Positions 41,696 to 52,542 of a DNA stretch of 64,000 nucleotides are shown here, in pieces. This stretch comes from Bremia lactucae. Taxonomy: Eukaryota; Oomycota; Peronosporomycetes; Peronosporales; Peronosporaceae. The position numbers and the translations under genes are program-made. The notes beneath the pieces were generated by a model. It ran no database searches and was not told the origin of the DNA. It worked only from the letters and a program-made list of their open reading frames with translations. Within the stretch, counting starts at the first letter, position 1. The number at the start of each line of letters is the position of its first letter. The stretch spans positions 89,273 through 153,272 of the forward strand of contig NW_027152022.1 of the NCBI RefSeq assembly GCF_004359215.1, in the 5' to 3' direction.

Positions 41696-42500
41696 TATCT
41701 GTGCAGCGTTTGCACGCTGCCACAGATATCGCTCAGCTCATTTTGAACTCGTGAAGGGCAAGCCGCGATCCAGTGTCCTTGTTTGCCGCACATATGGTAC
41801 GCACCAGTCTTCTTCACCGGCCGTCTTTGCGAATAGCATCCTTCATCATAAACGCTTGACCAGACGCAGCTCCGTCACCGCCCTGTTCCTCGCGTTTTAT
41901 ATCTTCGTGTAGGAGTCGAGACGTCACAAGCTCCCAAGTCAATGTATCCGCACGCGATTCCAACGCAGTAACGAGAAACTGGAACGAGTCACTGAGACTC
42001 CGAAGAAGCGTGATAACGAAGTCGTCCTCGATTACGGGACACCCATAGCGTCGAGCTGCTCCGCTAGCGTCTTGAGCTTGTAAGTTTCTTACAAGACATC
42101 ACCACCTTCTTCCATCATTGTTGTGAAGAAACTTCGACGAAGAAATAGCTTGTTTGTGAGGCTGCTCTTCTCGAAGTATCATTCCAGTCTTGACCAGGCA
42201 TCATGCGCACCACTTGACGATCGGACCAGCGGCAGCTGCGAGTCTTTTATCGCAAGACAGATTATCGCCAGCGCCTTACGAGACTTCCTCTTGAAGGTCG
42301 CCTGATCCAACGCATTCCTGCAGTGCTTCAGCTTGATCTCCCCACTTTCCACTTCCCACAAGTCTCTCTTCTCCAGCACCATCTGCATCTTGAACTTCCA
42401 CGTGTGAAAGTTGGTGCCGTCGAATTTGTTGGTCCGACTTGGCGTAAAGGCGTCCATGGTGACGAAGGCAGTGTCTGGGGTGGAGAAGGCAGAGTAGGCG
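41696..42500 (-). pseudogene. Copia F1 Gag, minus strand
   Basis: Start MSPSPAYSAFSTPDTAFVTM at 42514, just after the primer site, with KFDGTNFHTWKFKMQMVLEK, LAIICLAIKDSQLPLVRSSS and AHDAWSRLE (42179-42514), then broken frames to a degenerate zinc-knuckle region near 41790. Homologous to 32627-33109 and 49846-50216. Confidence 0.8.
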
Positions 42501-42518
42501 GGGCTTGGGCTCATAACC
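42501..42518 (-). other. Primer binding site of copia F1 (half-tRNA type)
   Basis: GGTTATGAGCCCAAG read on the minus strand directly after the LTR end AACAATA. Same sequence at 52055-52071. Confidence 0.7.
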
Positions 42519-42815
42519 TATTGTTTTAGGCCAAGTAAGCACTAGAGGGCAAAATGCAAAGTAAATATACTAAAGGTCCTTAGTTCGCAAACCGTTTGCT
42601 ACCTCTAAGCCTACTGGACACTCTACTGGATTTATTTACCTGCTACATCCCTTCTAACCAATCAGCTTCTACCACGTGGAAGTCCCATCTTGAATAGGAT
42701 CGTTTGCCCATCTCAACGTAGATCATCGAACTTTCGCAGAATCATCTGTTGTGCTGCCGCATGTAGATGATCGCTGTCGCGCGATGTCAATGCTCAACCG
42801 GTACATACCGGTTAG
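42519..42815 (-). repeat. LTR of copia F, minus strand
   Basis: Body matches 52072-52385: AAGGTCCTTAGTTCGCAAAC, TTTGCTACCTCTAA, ACCACGTGGA, CCCATCTTGAA and the tip ACCGGTA...TACCGGTTA near 42805. The upper boundary is approximate. Confidence 0.7.
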
Positions 42816-42875
42816 TCTTGCGCACTTCGAGGTGCATCCTTGTCAGCAGCAACTTGTGCGCAACTTAGCCGCTCG
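42816..42875 (-). pseudogene. Copia F RNase H end next to the LTR
   Basis: CGAGGTGCATCCTTGTCAGC aligns with CGAGGCGCATCCTTAACAAC at 52400-52420, the last codons before the LTR. So the LTR at 42519 has internal sequence on both sides in one orientation. Confidence 0.5.
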
Positions 42876-42980
42876 AGGTGTTTATCTGCAACATGCTTGA
42901 CTTTGCTATCACGCAAGAACCGTTTCGGTTCAAGCGTTGGCAATTGAGTTATCTCCGAAGTTAACTTCGGAGGCGCTATT
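42876..42980 (-). pseudogene. Gypsy linker fragment, minus strand
   Basis: GCTTGACTTTGCTATCACGC and GGCAATTGAGTTATCTCCGA match the gypsy protease-to-reverse-transcriptase linker at 8996-9080 in reverse. It is interrupted by the family B LTR at 42981. Confidence 0.65.
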
Positions 42981-43425
42981 TGTAACGGGGTGTATCGTTA
43001 TTTACATGAAATTAACAATGAAAGGTTCTTAATTAATATATTATCTAAACAGAAGATAATATTTGGAAAATATTACTTTACATGGTAATATTCTTAAAAC
43101 TTATCCATTGGTAGATATAGACCATTACATCTATTTTCTCCGCGGTCCAGTCAGCGCTGGACGCGCGCAAAGAGAAAGACAGATAAGACTTTTAGTACAT
43201 GTTTTGTATTAGTTCATAATAAGTTAGTATTTAGTAGATAGACAAGAAGAACTTAATTATATTAATATAGTTTTTCATTTAACTCTCTTTAAAGCAAGTG
43301 TTTTAAAGAGAAGACTTCCTCTGCACGTACTAGTGTACGTGAAGTGACGTGAGGCACCACTCGCACGGAGGCAGTGCGAAGTCGACTTGTACTGAAGCAG
43401 TACAAGTCGGTAGTGCCCTGTTACA
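42981..43425 (+). repeat. 5' LTR of gypsy B4 (445 bp)
   Basis: TGTAACGGGGTGTATCGTTA to GTGCCCTGTTACA, followed by CC and TGGTAGCACTTTGTA (primer site 43428-43442). Full-length match to 6427-6864. Followed by Gag and protease in the same direction. Confidence 0.9.
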
Positions 43426-43427
43426 CC

Positions 43428-43442
43428 TGGTAGCACTTTGTA
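43428..43442 (+). other. Primer binding site of gypsy B4
   Basis: TGGTAGCACTTTGTA two bases inside the LTR; identical to the site at 6867. Confidence 0.75.
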
Positions 43443-43475
43443 ATCCGTCCAAGAACCACAGTTCCATCATCTAAC

Positions 43476-44760
43476 ATGGACATGTTAGATGATAATGGAA
43501 ATACGCATCACGTTTCGCGTGATAGCTACGCCTTTCTAAGTGACACAGAAAGGAGTGCGGTCGAACGAATGAGTTCTTCCGTAGGGAACGATGCCATCTT
43601 GGCCATGCTATCCGATTTGAACAGAGATGCCCTCCATTCAGCCATCGCCAAGTTTTCATACAACATGAACTTGACGAGGCAAAGGAGAAAGAAGCCTTGC
43701 TAAATCAGCAAGGCTCTCAACAGGCAGAACCGTTGAGGTTACAACAGGTACAGACCCCTGTACCTGGGATGACGCATACGCGTCGTCTCGAAACCTTAAA
43801 GATTGACATCTCTAAGTATAGGGGAGTCGAAGAAGACTCCCTCTTGAGATGGTATGTCAAGTTGGACGATGCCATAAGGGCACGTCACATCGTCGACGAG
43901 CAAATGCAAGTCGCATTCCCTCAATCTAATTTGGCAGGTCTTGTTAAAACTTGGGCACTAGGCCTTAAGTTGCGCGACCCACATGTCTTTGGGTCGCTAG
44001 AGACTTTTAAAACCCGACTCAAACAGATGTTTGAGCCACCATGGGCTGAGTTCAGAGCTTGTTCAGAGCTTCTGAAACTTAACCAAGGCAAGCGTGATGT
44101 GCACGCATATGCCCAGCACATACGACTCTTAGCGAGTTGTATCACTAAAACCCAGTTCATGAACACACGTTGATTACGGTGTTCGCACAAGGTCTTACGG
44201 ATGGTCCCGTAAATACCCACCTGTTCCGCTTCGAACTCGATACGCTTGAAGAAGCAATATCCGTTGCGAAACAGGAGGACTTTAGCTTGAGACAGGCTCA
44301 ACCTAGTTCGTCATCGTATCGTCCTCCAAGACGACACGAGCTTGGAGGTCCAGAACCTATGGACCTTTCTTTTGTCGAAAGCGAGAAACCTCGCTTTTCG
44401 AATAGTAAGCGATTGCAAAAATGCAATCGCTGTCAAAAGTTAGGACACTACGCTCATGGTTTAGTGCTCCACGCCCAGTACCGAGAGGTACTGAACGTAA
44501 TTATAGACATGACAGGACATCCAAGTGCCTTAGTTAATTTTATAACTCATGCATGCGAGTCAGATTTTTTGAATGCTTCAAAGGGAAACGGTCGCGGGTC
44601 CGACGTTGTTACGAAATCGCAACAGCGAGGCGGACCGCCAAAAACGGTAGGGGTCAGTAGGAGCGCAACGCCCTACAGATTCAGCAACCTCAAGAAAATT
44701 TGCGAATCTCTTGACGAAAGTTGCTCCAGACACACAATCATTATGTGTCTCTGCACCTAG
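43476..44760 (+). pseudogene. Gypsy B4 Gag
   Basis: Starts MDMLDDNGNTHHVSRDSYAF at 43476. Three overlapping frames (43476-43703, 43697-44173, 44170-44760) together give an almost complete Gag: IERSAVERMS-like start, LETLKIDISKYRGVEEDSLL, AFPQSNLAGLVKTWALGLKL, LKLNQGKRDVHAYAQHIRLL, then SKRLQKCNRCQKLGHYAHG with a zinc knuckle that has lost its last Cys. Frameshifts at about 43660 and 44160. An insertion of about 75 bp lies near 44505-44580 relative to 22790. The best-preserved plus-strand Gag of family B. Confidence 0.85.
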
Positions 44761-44764
44761 TGAT

Positions 44765-45240
44765 GAGGTATCTCTCATCACTTGAAGTTAAAAGTGACAA
44801 ATGATTCGTCCCTTAAGCCCTAGTGGACTGTGGAGCGTCTTATAACTTTATTCGTCGCCAGTCGCTAGAGTATCGTAGGCTCAAATATGTTGGGCGCGAC
44901 ATCCCTCCAACGAGGATGACGGTGCGTCTAGCGACAGGCGCATCGATAAAAGTAGTGAAACGCGTCGTGACATGTTATTACACCTTAAAAGATTTTCAGT
45001 ATGATGATGATTTCATCGTACTGGATTTGGACGACAAATTTGATGTCATACCTTGGCTCAGAAAATTTGAGCCAAGAACCAGCTGGCAGCATCGATCCGC
45101 AAAGATGCCTGCCACTTGTTCATCAGATGGCCATCTGATGAACATCTTGGAGCGTCCACAAGCATGTGGATGTACTACGAGTGAGTGCAATGGCGTGGTA
45201 CTGTCGTTAGTACAACTGCACAAGATCACAGTGTGATTAC
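44765..45240 (+). pseudogene. Gypsy B4 protease
   Basis: Frame 44823-45236: MDCGASYNFIRRQSLEYRRL (active-site loop DCGA), RDIPPTRMTVRLATGASIKV, DDDFIVLDLDDKFDVIPWLR. The second conserved loop lost three residues: VIPWL here against VILGLPWL at 8384, so the GLP turn is gone. Ends in another frame. Confidence 0.8.
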
Positions 45241-46080
45241 TAATCACACTGTGGAGTCAGCTGCCGGCGGCTGTGCGAATGCACAGGCAGCGCCGAAGGT
45301 CAACCACTCGAATAAGTTGGGCGGATTGAGACATGAATGTACGCCTAGCGGGCGACATTCAAGGAAGATACCGGTTGTTTAAATGGACAACACGATGATC
45401 CTAGGTCGAGTAGAGAGTCGACCGTAGAGGACCCGACTGTGATAGCGCATTCACAGTCGGAAGACGTTGAGCTAATATGTCGCCACGTACTTGAGGAGAA
45501 ATCTCCTCAAATAGTCAATGCTGAAGTGACAAGACTTCAGCAACCCGAGAGATTGATCCCTCGGCAGGCTGTAGATAAATCCCAGGAAGCAACCGCGACA
45601 TTGAATGTCTTGGGTTATGACGGATCACGAATAGGCACTTATACACTCAATCTTTATGCGCCTCCGAAGTTAACTTCGGAGATAACTCAATTTCCAACCC
45701 TAGAACCCAAGCCGTTCTTGAGAGATCTGCATAGCGGTAGAATCGAGCAGATCTGCGTACTCGTCACAGGGGACGAATACATAATCGATATTCGGTCAGC
45801 GGTATTTTTTGCAGAGAACGGACGGATTCTCAGCAGCTCATCAATGAACGAAAGTGTCCTCGATGTGAAGACTCGGATTAAGAGATATACAACTCAATCC
45901 CGGCGGTCACTTGAGAGAAATCCTTTATACAATGATTCGATTGAATTCAGTGATGTATTCTCTGAAACAGTTCCATGCGAGTTGCCTAAGGATAAAGGCA
46001 CTCGACATGAGTTCGAGCTCAAACCGGGCTCGAAGTACTGTGTTATGAAGCAGTGCGAGCGAGCCCCTCCCCTTCTTTGA
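45241..46080 (+). pseudogene. Gypsy B4 linker and reverse transcriptase start
   Basis: The 213-codon frame 45439-46080: SQSEDVELICRHVLEEKSPQ, GTYTLNLYAPPKLTSEITQF, then the N-terminal reverse transcriptase block NDSIEFSDVFSETVPCELPK and KGTRHEFELKPGSKYCVMKQ. It stops at about 46055, where reverse transcriptase sequence of the opposite strand begins. Confidence 0.8.
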
Positions 46081-46089
46081 ATAAGAGTC

Positions 46090-46270
46090 ACTCTCAAACA
46101 AGGTGGTATACGTGGGTGGCATAACCTTCTGTGTCCTTTCGCACACAGAAGGTCGGAGAGCTATGTGGGGAGGTTGACTTCCTCACAAGGCCTGCTTTTA
46201 ATCGGTCGATAAGGAATTAATCAATCGCAGGTACTTCTAGCTCCTGCTCATCACGTATTGGCCCTAAGTT
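46090..46270 (-). pseudogene. Inverted reverse transcriptase fragment
   Basis: Minus strand reads FLIDRLKAGLVRKSTSPHSS and PTFCVRKDTEG, the block that should directly follow the plus-strand sequence ending at 46055 (compare 9420-9520). So the same gene continues on the other strand. Confidence 0.7.
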
Positions 46271-46319
46271 CAATGCGAAGGATACTAATGTTGATTTAAT
46301 CATCATTGAAGTTGACAAG

Positions 46320-46830
46320 CTCTAGATATAAATAATGCTATTACTGACTTTGATAACGATGCTAAAAGACCATCGAAAACAGGATTAATGAGATCTCACT
46401 AATGAAGAGAATGACATCTCCGCAGTGCGCATCGGTAGCACAGAAGACAAAAACAAAACCGAGTCAGCAGGTGATTTCCTGCTGGCTAGAGAAACAGTGG
46501 TCCGTTTCGCAAAGGACTCCATAGCTGATGCGGTGGACTGACAGAATCGGAAATGACGAAATTGGGAGAGCAAACATTCTTAAATGTTATTTAATAATCT
46601 AGTCCTACTCTATGGTAACCTACCAGAACATGTAGCGACAAATTTGGGCCGCCCAAGTATATCGGCTCGTTTCGTGAACTGCACCGCCAAAGCAATGCGT
46701 ACACGACCAAGCTTCCTCGTAGGACGAGTAGGCACCCTACGTTTTATGTTGGGCGACTCCGCTCTTACCATCAGTACGAGGCTTCTTCCGATTCCGGATT
46801 ACACCGAAACGGTCTAAGGCGTTAATTATA
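46320..46830 (+). pseudogene. Gypsy integrase C-terminal region
   Basis: Blocks FLLARETVVRFAKDSIADAV (about 46475-46540), NNLVLLYGNLPEHVATN (46585 onward) and the tail near 46740-46790 with LTISTRLLP in one frame, LTHHQYEAS-like in another. Corresponds to 13480-13924. Stops near 46540. It ends where the accessory gene of the opposite strand begins. Confidence 0.75.
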
Positions 46831-46842
46831 GCCTGTTGGTCC

Positions 46843-48447
46843 CAAGCTAAAAGAATGATAGTCTTGGGATAGAGTTAGGTTCTCATGAACCAGATTATCA
46901 ACTTTTTTCTCCAAGGAAGAGATCTTTTGATCACCAGCTCGTTTTGACGTGACTGATGTGTCCTTTCGTTCGCCAGTTAATCAGTCGCAACTTGCGCACA
47001 ATTTCTCAACTGGTCACGACAAATTTTATCAATTGTCATCGCTTACTCGCGGCAACGGGATCGCTCGTGACCAATGTCCTCCCTAAAAAAATAAAGGGTG
47101 TGAACCAAATCACGATGTTGATTCGGGTTCGTTAAACGAGACCAACCCGATTTTTCCTCCCCCTCCTATCCATTGATGGATTCGAGTGGTGAGAAGCGAT
47201 TTCTTGTTGAAAGCTTCTCGAACCACCGCGAGGTAAAGGGGGTTCGAATGAGTTACGAGTTATCTCGTTCGTTGGCGAGGATATCCACAATGGCATGGTA
47301 GTTGGGAACCTCGTTCCAAACTGATGATGGACGTTCCGGGTCTCGTACGACAGTACGACGAGACCCATCTTTCTTGACAGACGGTCCATCAGAGAACGAG
47401 CGCTTCCGCGCTCATAAGATTTAGAGGTTCTCAATCCCTACGTGCATCTCACAAGAGATGAGCGTCTTTTAATTGAGAATCTTTCAGGGAATATGCTTCC
47501 TTAGGGGCATGACCTGCGCCCTTAGAACAGCATGGACTTGATCCCCCAACGAGAGGCATGGAATCCCTGCCTCTCTAGACAAACGGTGCAACTTATAGCG
47601 TGCACCGACTACAGTCCGTTTCTTTAACCGTTCACGGAAGCATCAAGTTTGGCAAGCCAGACCTCACGGTGTATGCTTTGCACATTCTGTACAAATGCTG
47701 CCCAAGCTTGAAACAAAGGTTTTTCATCCTTTAATCGCTTACAAGTGTACCACCGGTGCTGAAAAAAGGCATCGATGAAGAATTTCGTTTCATCCTCACC
47801 ACGCTTGTGAAGGCTGGATGAGTCGAAAAACGGGATATCGATCGTTGGTCATACCAGACCAACGTGTTTATGTACCCTTAAAAGGCAACCAAGGCTTCTT
47901 TTCTAGAGCGGACCGCAATCCCTCTCCCGTTGGCTCATGTTAACGTTAACGCTAACATGGCTCTCGAAGCAATCCATAGAATCACTCTTTCCTGTTGATG
48001 TAAACTAATACCACCACCAGCATTCTTCCCTTCACGATCACTTCGTTCCATCAGACATCTCCAGAGTGGTCGTCGCCAATGGAGTCATCATCAGATGACT
48101 CCCCACCAAAGAGGTCCGACGAGTCGAACAAGCTTGTCATCACCTCTTTATTTGTCACGCTGGAACTTTAAAGTTTAACGGGCTGGGCTTCGGGTGATCC
48201 GGCGGCCTTCGCAGTACTCGAGCGATGACTGTAACTTGTCACCGTCACCTGCATAGGCAGTAGCAGATGAGATATTGCAGTCATCTCCAATGGGAGTAGG
48301 AGGTGACTTATTCCCCACAGTAGACGCATTAGCACCTACTGAAACACTTGCATAACCAACAGCTGCACTGATCCGTGAAGCTGCCAGCTTTGCGGTCTCT
48401 CGGGCGACGCGCACGGACTTATTAGTCAAATACTGATTGCTTGACAA
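46843..48447 (-). pseudogene. Gypsy-associated accessory gene, copy 4
   Basis: Starts at ATG 48447 with 90 open codons: RETAKLAASRISAAVGYASV, GNKSPPTPIGDD. Then broken frames through a central region shared with copy 2 (25100-25340), LSREAGIPCLSLGD near 47560 (the Trp of WGD changed to Leu and the following Cys lost), and the coiled-coil remnant near 47000 (LANERTHQSRQNE). Tail to tail with the integrase ending at 46830, as in copy 3. Unknown function; not intact. Confidence 0.55.
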
Positions 48448-48578
48448 AAATCAATAATGCAATAAAATTGGAATTTTAAATAAGAAACCTATAATGCAAA
48501 TCTACGGGGGGTGACATAATAGTATTTCCCTGTCACTCCACATCAGTCACTATTGTGACTAATAGTAAGGGGCGGTGA
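48448..48578. other. Spacer, nothing recognised
   Basis: AT-rich stretch with a short inverted repeat (CAGTCACTATTGTGACTAATAG). No coding potential seen. Confidence 0.4.
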
Positions 48579-48805
48579 TGTAGCAGGGTGTCCCGTCACA
48601 CAAACATTATTTCCTATAAGAGCAATAATAAATACTATTTCCTGTGAGAGGAAACAAATATAGAAGTACGAAAGCATTATCTTTTTAAATTTTACTTATT
48701 AGTTCCTATACTACCAAATTTGGTAATATTGACGCAATAATACATTAGTTCTTTTGATTGGTTGATTTAAAATGAACCCCGCCAATTGCAAAAAGATACA
48801 ATTGT
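48579..48805 (+). repeat. LTR-like repeat family G
   Basis: TGTAGCAGGGTGTCCCGTCA tip, AGCAATAATAAATACTATTT, GAGAGGAAAC, GGTAATATTGACGCAATAAT and GATTGGTTGATTT, in the order seen at 6220-6426. Followed at once by a second G tip at 48806. Confidence 0.6.
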
Positions 48806-48875
48806 TGTAACGGGGTGCCCTGTTACATAAGTAATATTTATTACAAAAGAAATAGTAAATATAATTTCTTACGAT
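48806..48875 (+). repeat. Second, truncated family G repeat
   Basis: TGTAACGGGG, TG, CCCTGTTACA: an almost perfect palindromic tip, then AAATAGTAAATATAATTTC. Cut after 70 bp by minus-strand gypsy RNase H sequence. Confidence 0.5.
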
Positions 48876-49845
48876 AAACGGTCTATCTCCGAGGAGATAG
48901 ACCTTAAATGTAGCCAGTGCACATTTCATGGCAAGGATTTCTTTTCATGCACTGGTTAATTGCGTTCAGCTGGTTGCAGCTGGAGTGATTGGTAACAGAC
49001 GACGCGCTTCGCGCCGTCTGAATCGTATTGCATTAGCGCACAGCCGATTGCGAAATCGCTGGCGTCACAGACCACATGGAATGGTCTGTCTTGATCTACA
49101 ATCGCCATGATGGGCGATTGCATCAAGCTTTGCTTGATACGTTCAAAGGAACGCTGACAATCAGCGTTCTATAAGCATGTCTCGTCTTTTCTTAAGATAC
49201 GAGAGAGATGAACTGTCATCCCGCCATATTTGCGTGAGTACTTGTGCATGTACGCCGCTAGCCCAAGGAACTTTCTAAGGCTCTTGACATCGACTGGAAC
49301 TGGCCAGTCGGTAATTGCCTTGATCCTTTCGGGATCAGAGCGCACGCCGTGTTTAGCGACGATGCACCCAAGAAGTGATATTTCGCTTGCAGCGAATATA
49401 CACTTCTTGAGATTTGCGTACAACTTATGCTTTCGCATAAGTGTAAGAACCTGACGAACGTGAGTTTTATGAACATTCACGTACTTTTTTTCATCCATGA
49501 CCCGGCTATGGACGAATACATCGTCAAAATAACTCGGTGCGAATTCTCGCACCGGTCTCAACAGATTCATTACGCATCTGTTAAATGTTGCAGGGGTATT
49601 ACTAAGCCCCTGTGGCATTACTAGCCATTCCCAGAGCATCCCACTGGGAGTGCTTACTGCTGTGTACGGGATGGCGCGTTCACGCTTAAGGATCTGATAA
49701 AATCCATCCATCAGATCCATATATGAAAAGGCGGTACTCTTAGACATACCATCTATGGTTACGTCTTTTCTAGGTATGGGCGTTTGAGCCGGTACCGTTG
49801 CAGCATTCAGTTTATTGATTGCGTGCACTAACCGCCACCCACGTG
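48876..49845 (-). pseudogene. Gypsy B5 reverse transcriptase (clean) and partial RNase H, minus strand
   Basis: 49828-49169 is the only undamaged reverse transcriptase of the window, 219 codons: INKLNAATVPAQTPIPRKDV, FSYMDLMDGFYQILKRERAI (first Asp), PSGMLWEWLVMPQGLSNTPA, PSYFDDVFVHSRVMDEKKYV (YFDD-type catalytic motif, about residues 94-97), FAASEISLLGCIVAKHGVRS and the thumb. It ends at TAG 49169-49171, then RNase H (VVCDASDFAIGCALMQYD-like, AMKCALATFKVYLLGDRPFI) continues to 48876. The N-terminal fingers and all upstream genes are absent, replaced by copia Gag at 49846. Confidence 0.85.
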
Positions 49846-50216
49846 GAATTCAAGATGCAGATGGTGCTGGAGGAGAGGGACTTGTGGGAAGCGGCAAGTG
49901 AGGAGATCAAGCTGGAGCACTGCACGAATGCGGTGGATCAGGCGACCTTTCAAGAGGTAGTCTCGAAAGGCGCTAGCGATTATTTCTCGCAATGGAAGAC
50001 TCGCAGCTGTCGCTGGTCCCATCGTCAAGTCGTGCGCATGATGCATGGTCACGGCAAGAAGGACACTTCGAGAAGAGGAGCCTCGCAAGCAAGTTTTCTT
50101 CGTCCTTTGTTCACAAAAATGATGGAAGAAGGTGATGATGTCCTAGAGCACATCAACAAGCTCAAGACGCTAGCGGAGCAGCTCGACTCTGTATGTGCCG
50201 CAAAGGACGGTCAATA
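49846..50216 (+). pseudogene. Copia E/F Gag fragment
   Basis: VEFKMQMVLEERDLWEAASE, IKLEHCTNAVDQATF, then KMMEEGDDVLEHINKLKTLA and EQLDS, matching 32640-33000. The conserved middle (AIICLAMEDSQLPLV) is frameshifted between 49960 and 50040. Joined abruptly to gypsy reverse transcriptase on its left. Confidence 0.75.
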
Positions 50217-50260
50217 AAGATGACTACATATATGGCAAAAAAGTACGCTGGAGATCAGAT

Positions 50261-50465
50261 TAATGAAACGGTCAAGTGAGCGAAGTTTAGCAAAATGCAA
50301 AGTGAATACATCTAAGGTCCTTAGTTCGCAAACCTATTGCTACCTCTAAGCCAATCATTATACTTCTAGCCAATCATAGTTCATAGAACCTTCTAGAAGC
50401 TGATGACGTCATCTGTTGACGTCATCCCCATGACGTCATTACCGGTATATACTAGTACATACTGG
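50261..50465 (-). repeat. LTR of copia E with three TGACGTCA motifs, minus strand
   Basis: Plus-strand positions of TGACGTCA: 50404-50411, 50417-50424 and 50431-50438. Body shared with 41056-41238 and with the F LTRs (AAGGTCCTTAGTTCGCAAAC). The 3' end TTTCATTA is at 50261. Confidence 0.75.
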
Positions 50466-51060
50466 TAGTCTCTTGGTCAGGTCGAGCCGCTTCCTCGCCA
50501 ACACTCCCGCTCGACTCGACACTTGGTGCTAACACTTCCAGCATGCGTCAAAGGTGTTCAGACTGTACAGCAGGAATCGGCTTGGTCATCATGTCTGCTT
50601 TCATCTCCTTTGTCGAGCAGTATTGCAGCACCACTTGGCCGTCTTCAACTCTTTCCGCACAAAGTGATAGCGCATGCCGATGTCCTTGGTTCTCTTGTGA
50701 ATCTCCGGGTCCTTGGCCAATGCAATCGCACCACCTTGATTGTCTTCATACACCTTGACAGCTTCGTTGCTCTTCATCTCACCAAGCTCGCATAGAAATG
50801 TCTTGAGCCAAATTGCTTCTTGTACTGGTTCCGTCAGCGCCATGTACTCTGCCTCCGTCGATGACAACGCCACCGTGCGCTGCTTCTTGCTCCTCCAGCT
50901 AATACACCCGTTATTCATCATGAAAGCGTATCCGCTTGTACTTCGTCGCGTCTCCACATCACCAGCCCAATCGAATATCCTCGCAGTGTATCGATACTAT
51001 CGTGTGAGAAATCAAGTCCATGCGTCGGTGTTGCTTGAAGACACCGCAACACACGCTTGA
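50466..51060 (-). pseudogene. Copia E RNase H, minus strand
   Basis: Frame 50957-50601: [60 protein letters not shown] and [20 protein letters not shown], then a frameshift before the MTKPIPA block. One extra residue in [11 protein letters not shown]. The upstream part (51060-50960) is broken. It leads into the LTR at 50465 in the same orientation. Confidence 0.85.
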
Positions 51061-51089
51061 TAGCCTGCCAATTTATTACTACGAAAAAA

Positions 51090-51965
51090 ATTCTGCTTAC
51101 CGGCGTACTGCACAAGTACTCACGCAATTACGCCGAAATGACAGTACATCTTTCTTCGTTGTTGAAGAAAAATGTAATGTGGTCATGGAACGCTGACAGC
51201 ATTCCATTGAGGGTATCAAGCGAAGCTTGATGCAATCGCCAATCCTGGCGATTGCTGACCAAGACAGACCATTTGATGTGGTCTGTGACGCCAGCGATTT
51301 TGAAACTGGCTGTGCGTTAATTCGATATGACACAGACGGCATTGAGCGCGTCGTCTGTTCGCAATTGCGTGAGCTTTAACCAGCTGAACGCAATTCTTTG
51401 GTGCATCACAAGGAACCTCTTGCCATGAAATACCCACTGGCTAAGTTTAGGGTCTATCTCTTGGGAGATACACCGTTCATCAAATATACGGACTATGCGT
51501 CTTTAAGCACGGCCGTAAACAGTCCACACCCCTCGCAAAGAATGGCGAGATGGTTGTCTTTAACGCTGCGGCAGGGTTTGAGCCCCTATATTACTAGAAG
51601 TGGTACTTCGCGGAGTATAACTTCTCCGTGAAGTACAACCAGGACGACTTAACGTCGTCGCTGATGCCCATTCGCGCCGGCCCGCTTTTGAGCCGGCTGC
51701 GCGAAGCAAGAGTGAGCATAAGGCCACTGTTGCAACAATTAGTGTTCCGTTGTACACAGTACTTGACGACTTTAGAATAGCTGATCAAGAAGATAAGGGT
51801 CTTAAGGGTTAATGGATATCCTGAAACAGATGGTTAGACGGCGCGTGCAAATAGTATTCTCGAAGAGATGCTTCGCGGATACGTATACTCTTTTACGAGT
51901 TGGAGCGAGTTCCTGCCGATCGTAGATTTTGCCATCAACAACTCAGTGCATGCGTCTCTAAAATA
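51090..51965 (+). pseudogene. Gypsy B6 reverse transcriptase end, RNase H and integrase pieces
   Basis: LHKYSRNYAEMTVHLSSLL near 51110; RNase H with DRPFDVVCDASDFETGCALI (51270-51330), YPLAKFRVYLLGDTPFI (51430-51480) and YFAEYNFSVKYNQ (51605-51640); then, after a deletion, the integrase segment GYPETDG...RANSILEEMLRGY and FLPIVDFAINNSVHAS (51812-51950). At the codon that is TAG in three other copies this one has TGG (51186-51188). Confidence 0.8.
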
Positions 51966-52066
51966 TACATGAGCGGTGTGAAACTTGTTGCCGTATAATT
52001 TGTTGGTCTGACTCGGCGTAGAGGCGACCATGGTGGCGAAGGCAGTGATGGCGGGACTTGGGCTCA
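51966..52066 (-). pseudogene. Copia F Gag start, truncated
   Basis: MSPSPAITAFATMVASTPSQ at 52067 and NKLYGNKFHT, equal to the Gag start at 42514. Only about 35 codons remain before gypsy integrase of the opposite strand. Confidence 0.7.
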
Positions 52067-52071
52067 TAACC
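52055..52071 (-). other. Primer binding site of copia F (half-tRNA type)
   Basis: GGTTATGAGCCCAAG on the minus strand next to the LTR end AACAAC. Confidence 0.7.
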
Positions 52072-52385
52072 TGTTGTTAAAGTCAAGTGAGCACCAGTTG
52101 GCAGAATACAAAGTAAAAATATTGAAGGTCCTTAGTTCGCAAACCATTTGCTACCTCTAAATCTACTAAATACTCTACTGGATTTACTATCTGGCTACAT
52201 CCATTATAGCAGATCGTCTTTTACCACGTGGAGGTCCCATCTTGAAGTTAGATTTAGCCATCTTGAAGCTGATCATTTTCCCATGTTAAAGTTGATTATC
52301 GAATCTTCGCGGAATCATTTGTTGTGCTGTCGCCTGTAGAGGTCGCTGTCGTGCTATGTCGATGCTTTACCGGCACTTACCGGTT
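52072..52385 (-). repeat. LTR of copia F, minus strand
   Basis: Shares the whole body with 42519-42815 and has the tip ACCGGCA...TACCGGTTA at 52370-52388. Flanked by RNase H end above and Gag start below, both minus strand. Confidence 0.75.
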
Positions 52386-52542
52386 AATCTGGTGCATGTC
52401 GAGGCGCATCCTTAACAACACTCTCACTTGGCTCGGCAGCTTCTGGCCCTTATACACCAAGCTTGTTTCGAAGCATACAAAACTATGTCGCAGGCATTGG
52501 CTTCGTAATTAAGTCCGCTAGCATGTTGTTTGTTGAAATGTA

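Noticed and set aside
51600..51640. Possible hairpin GTACTTCGCGGAG...CTCCGTGAAGTAC
   Set aside because: Same sequence is the normal RNase H coding block (AEYNFSVKY) in other copies, so it is a coincidence of codons rather than a fold-back insertion.
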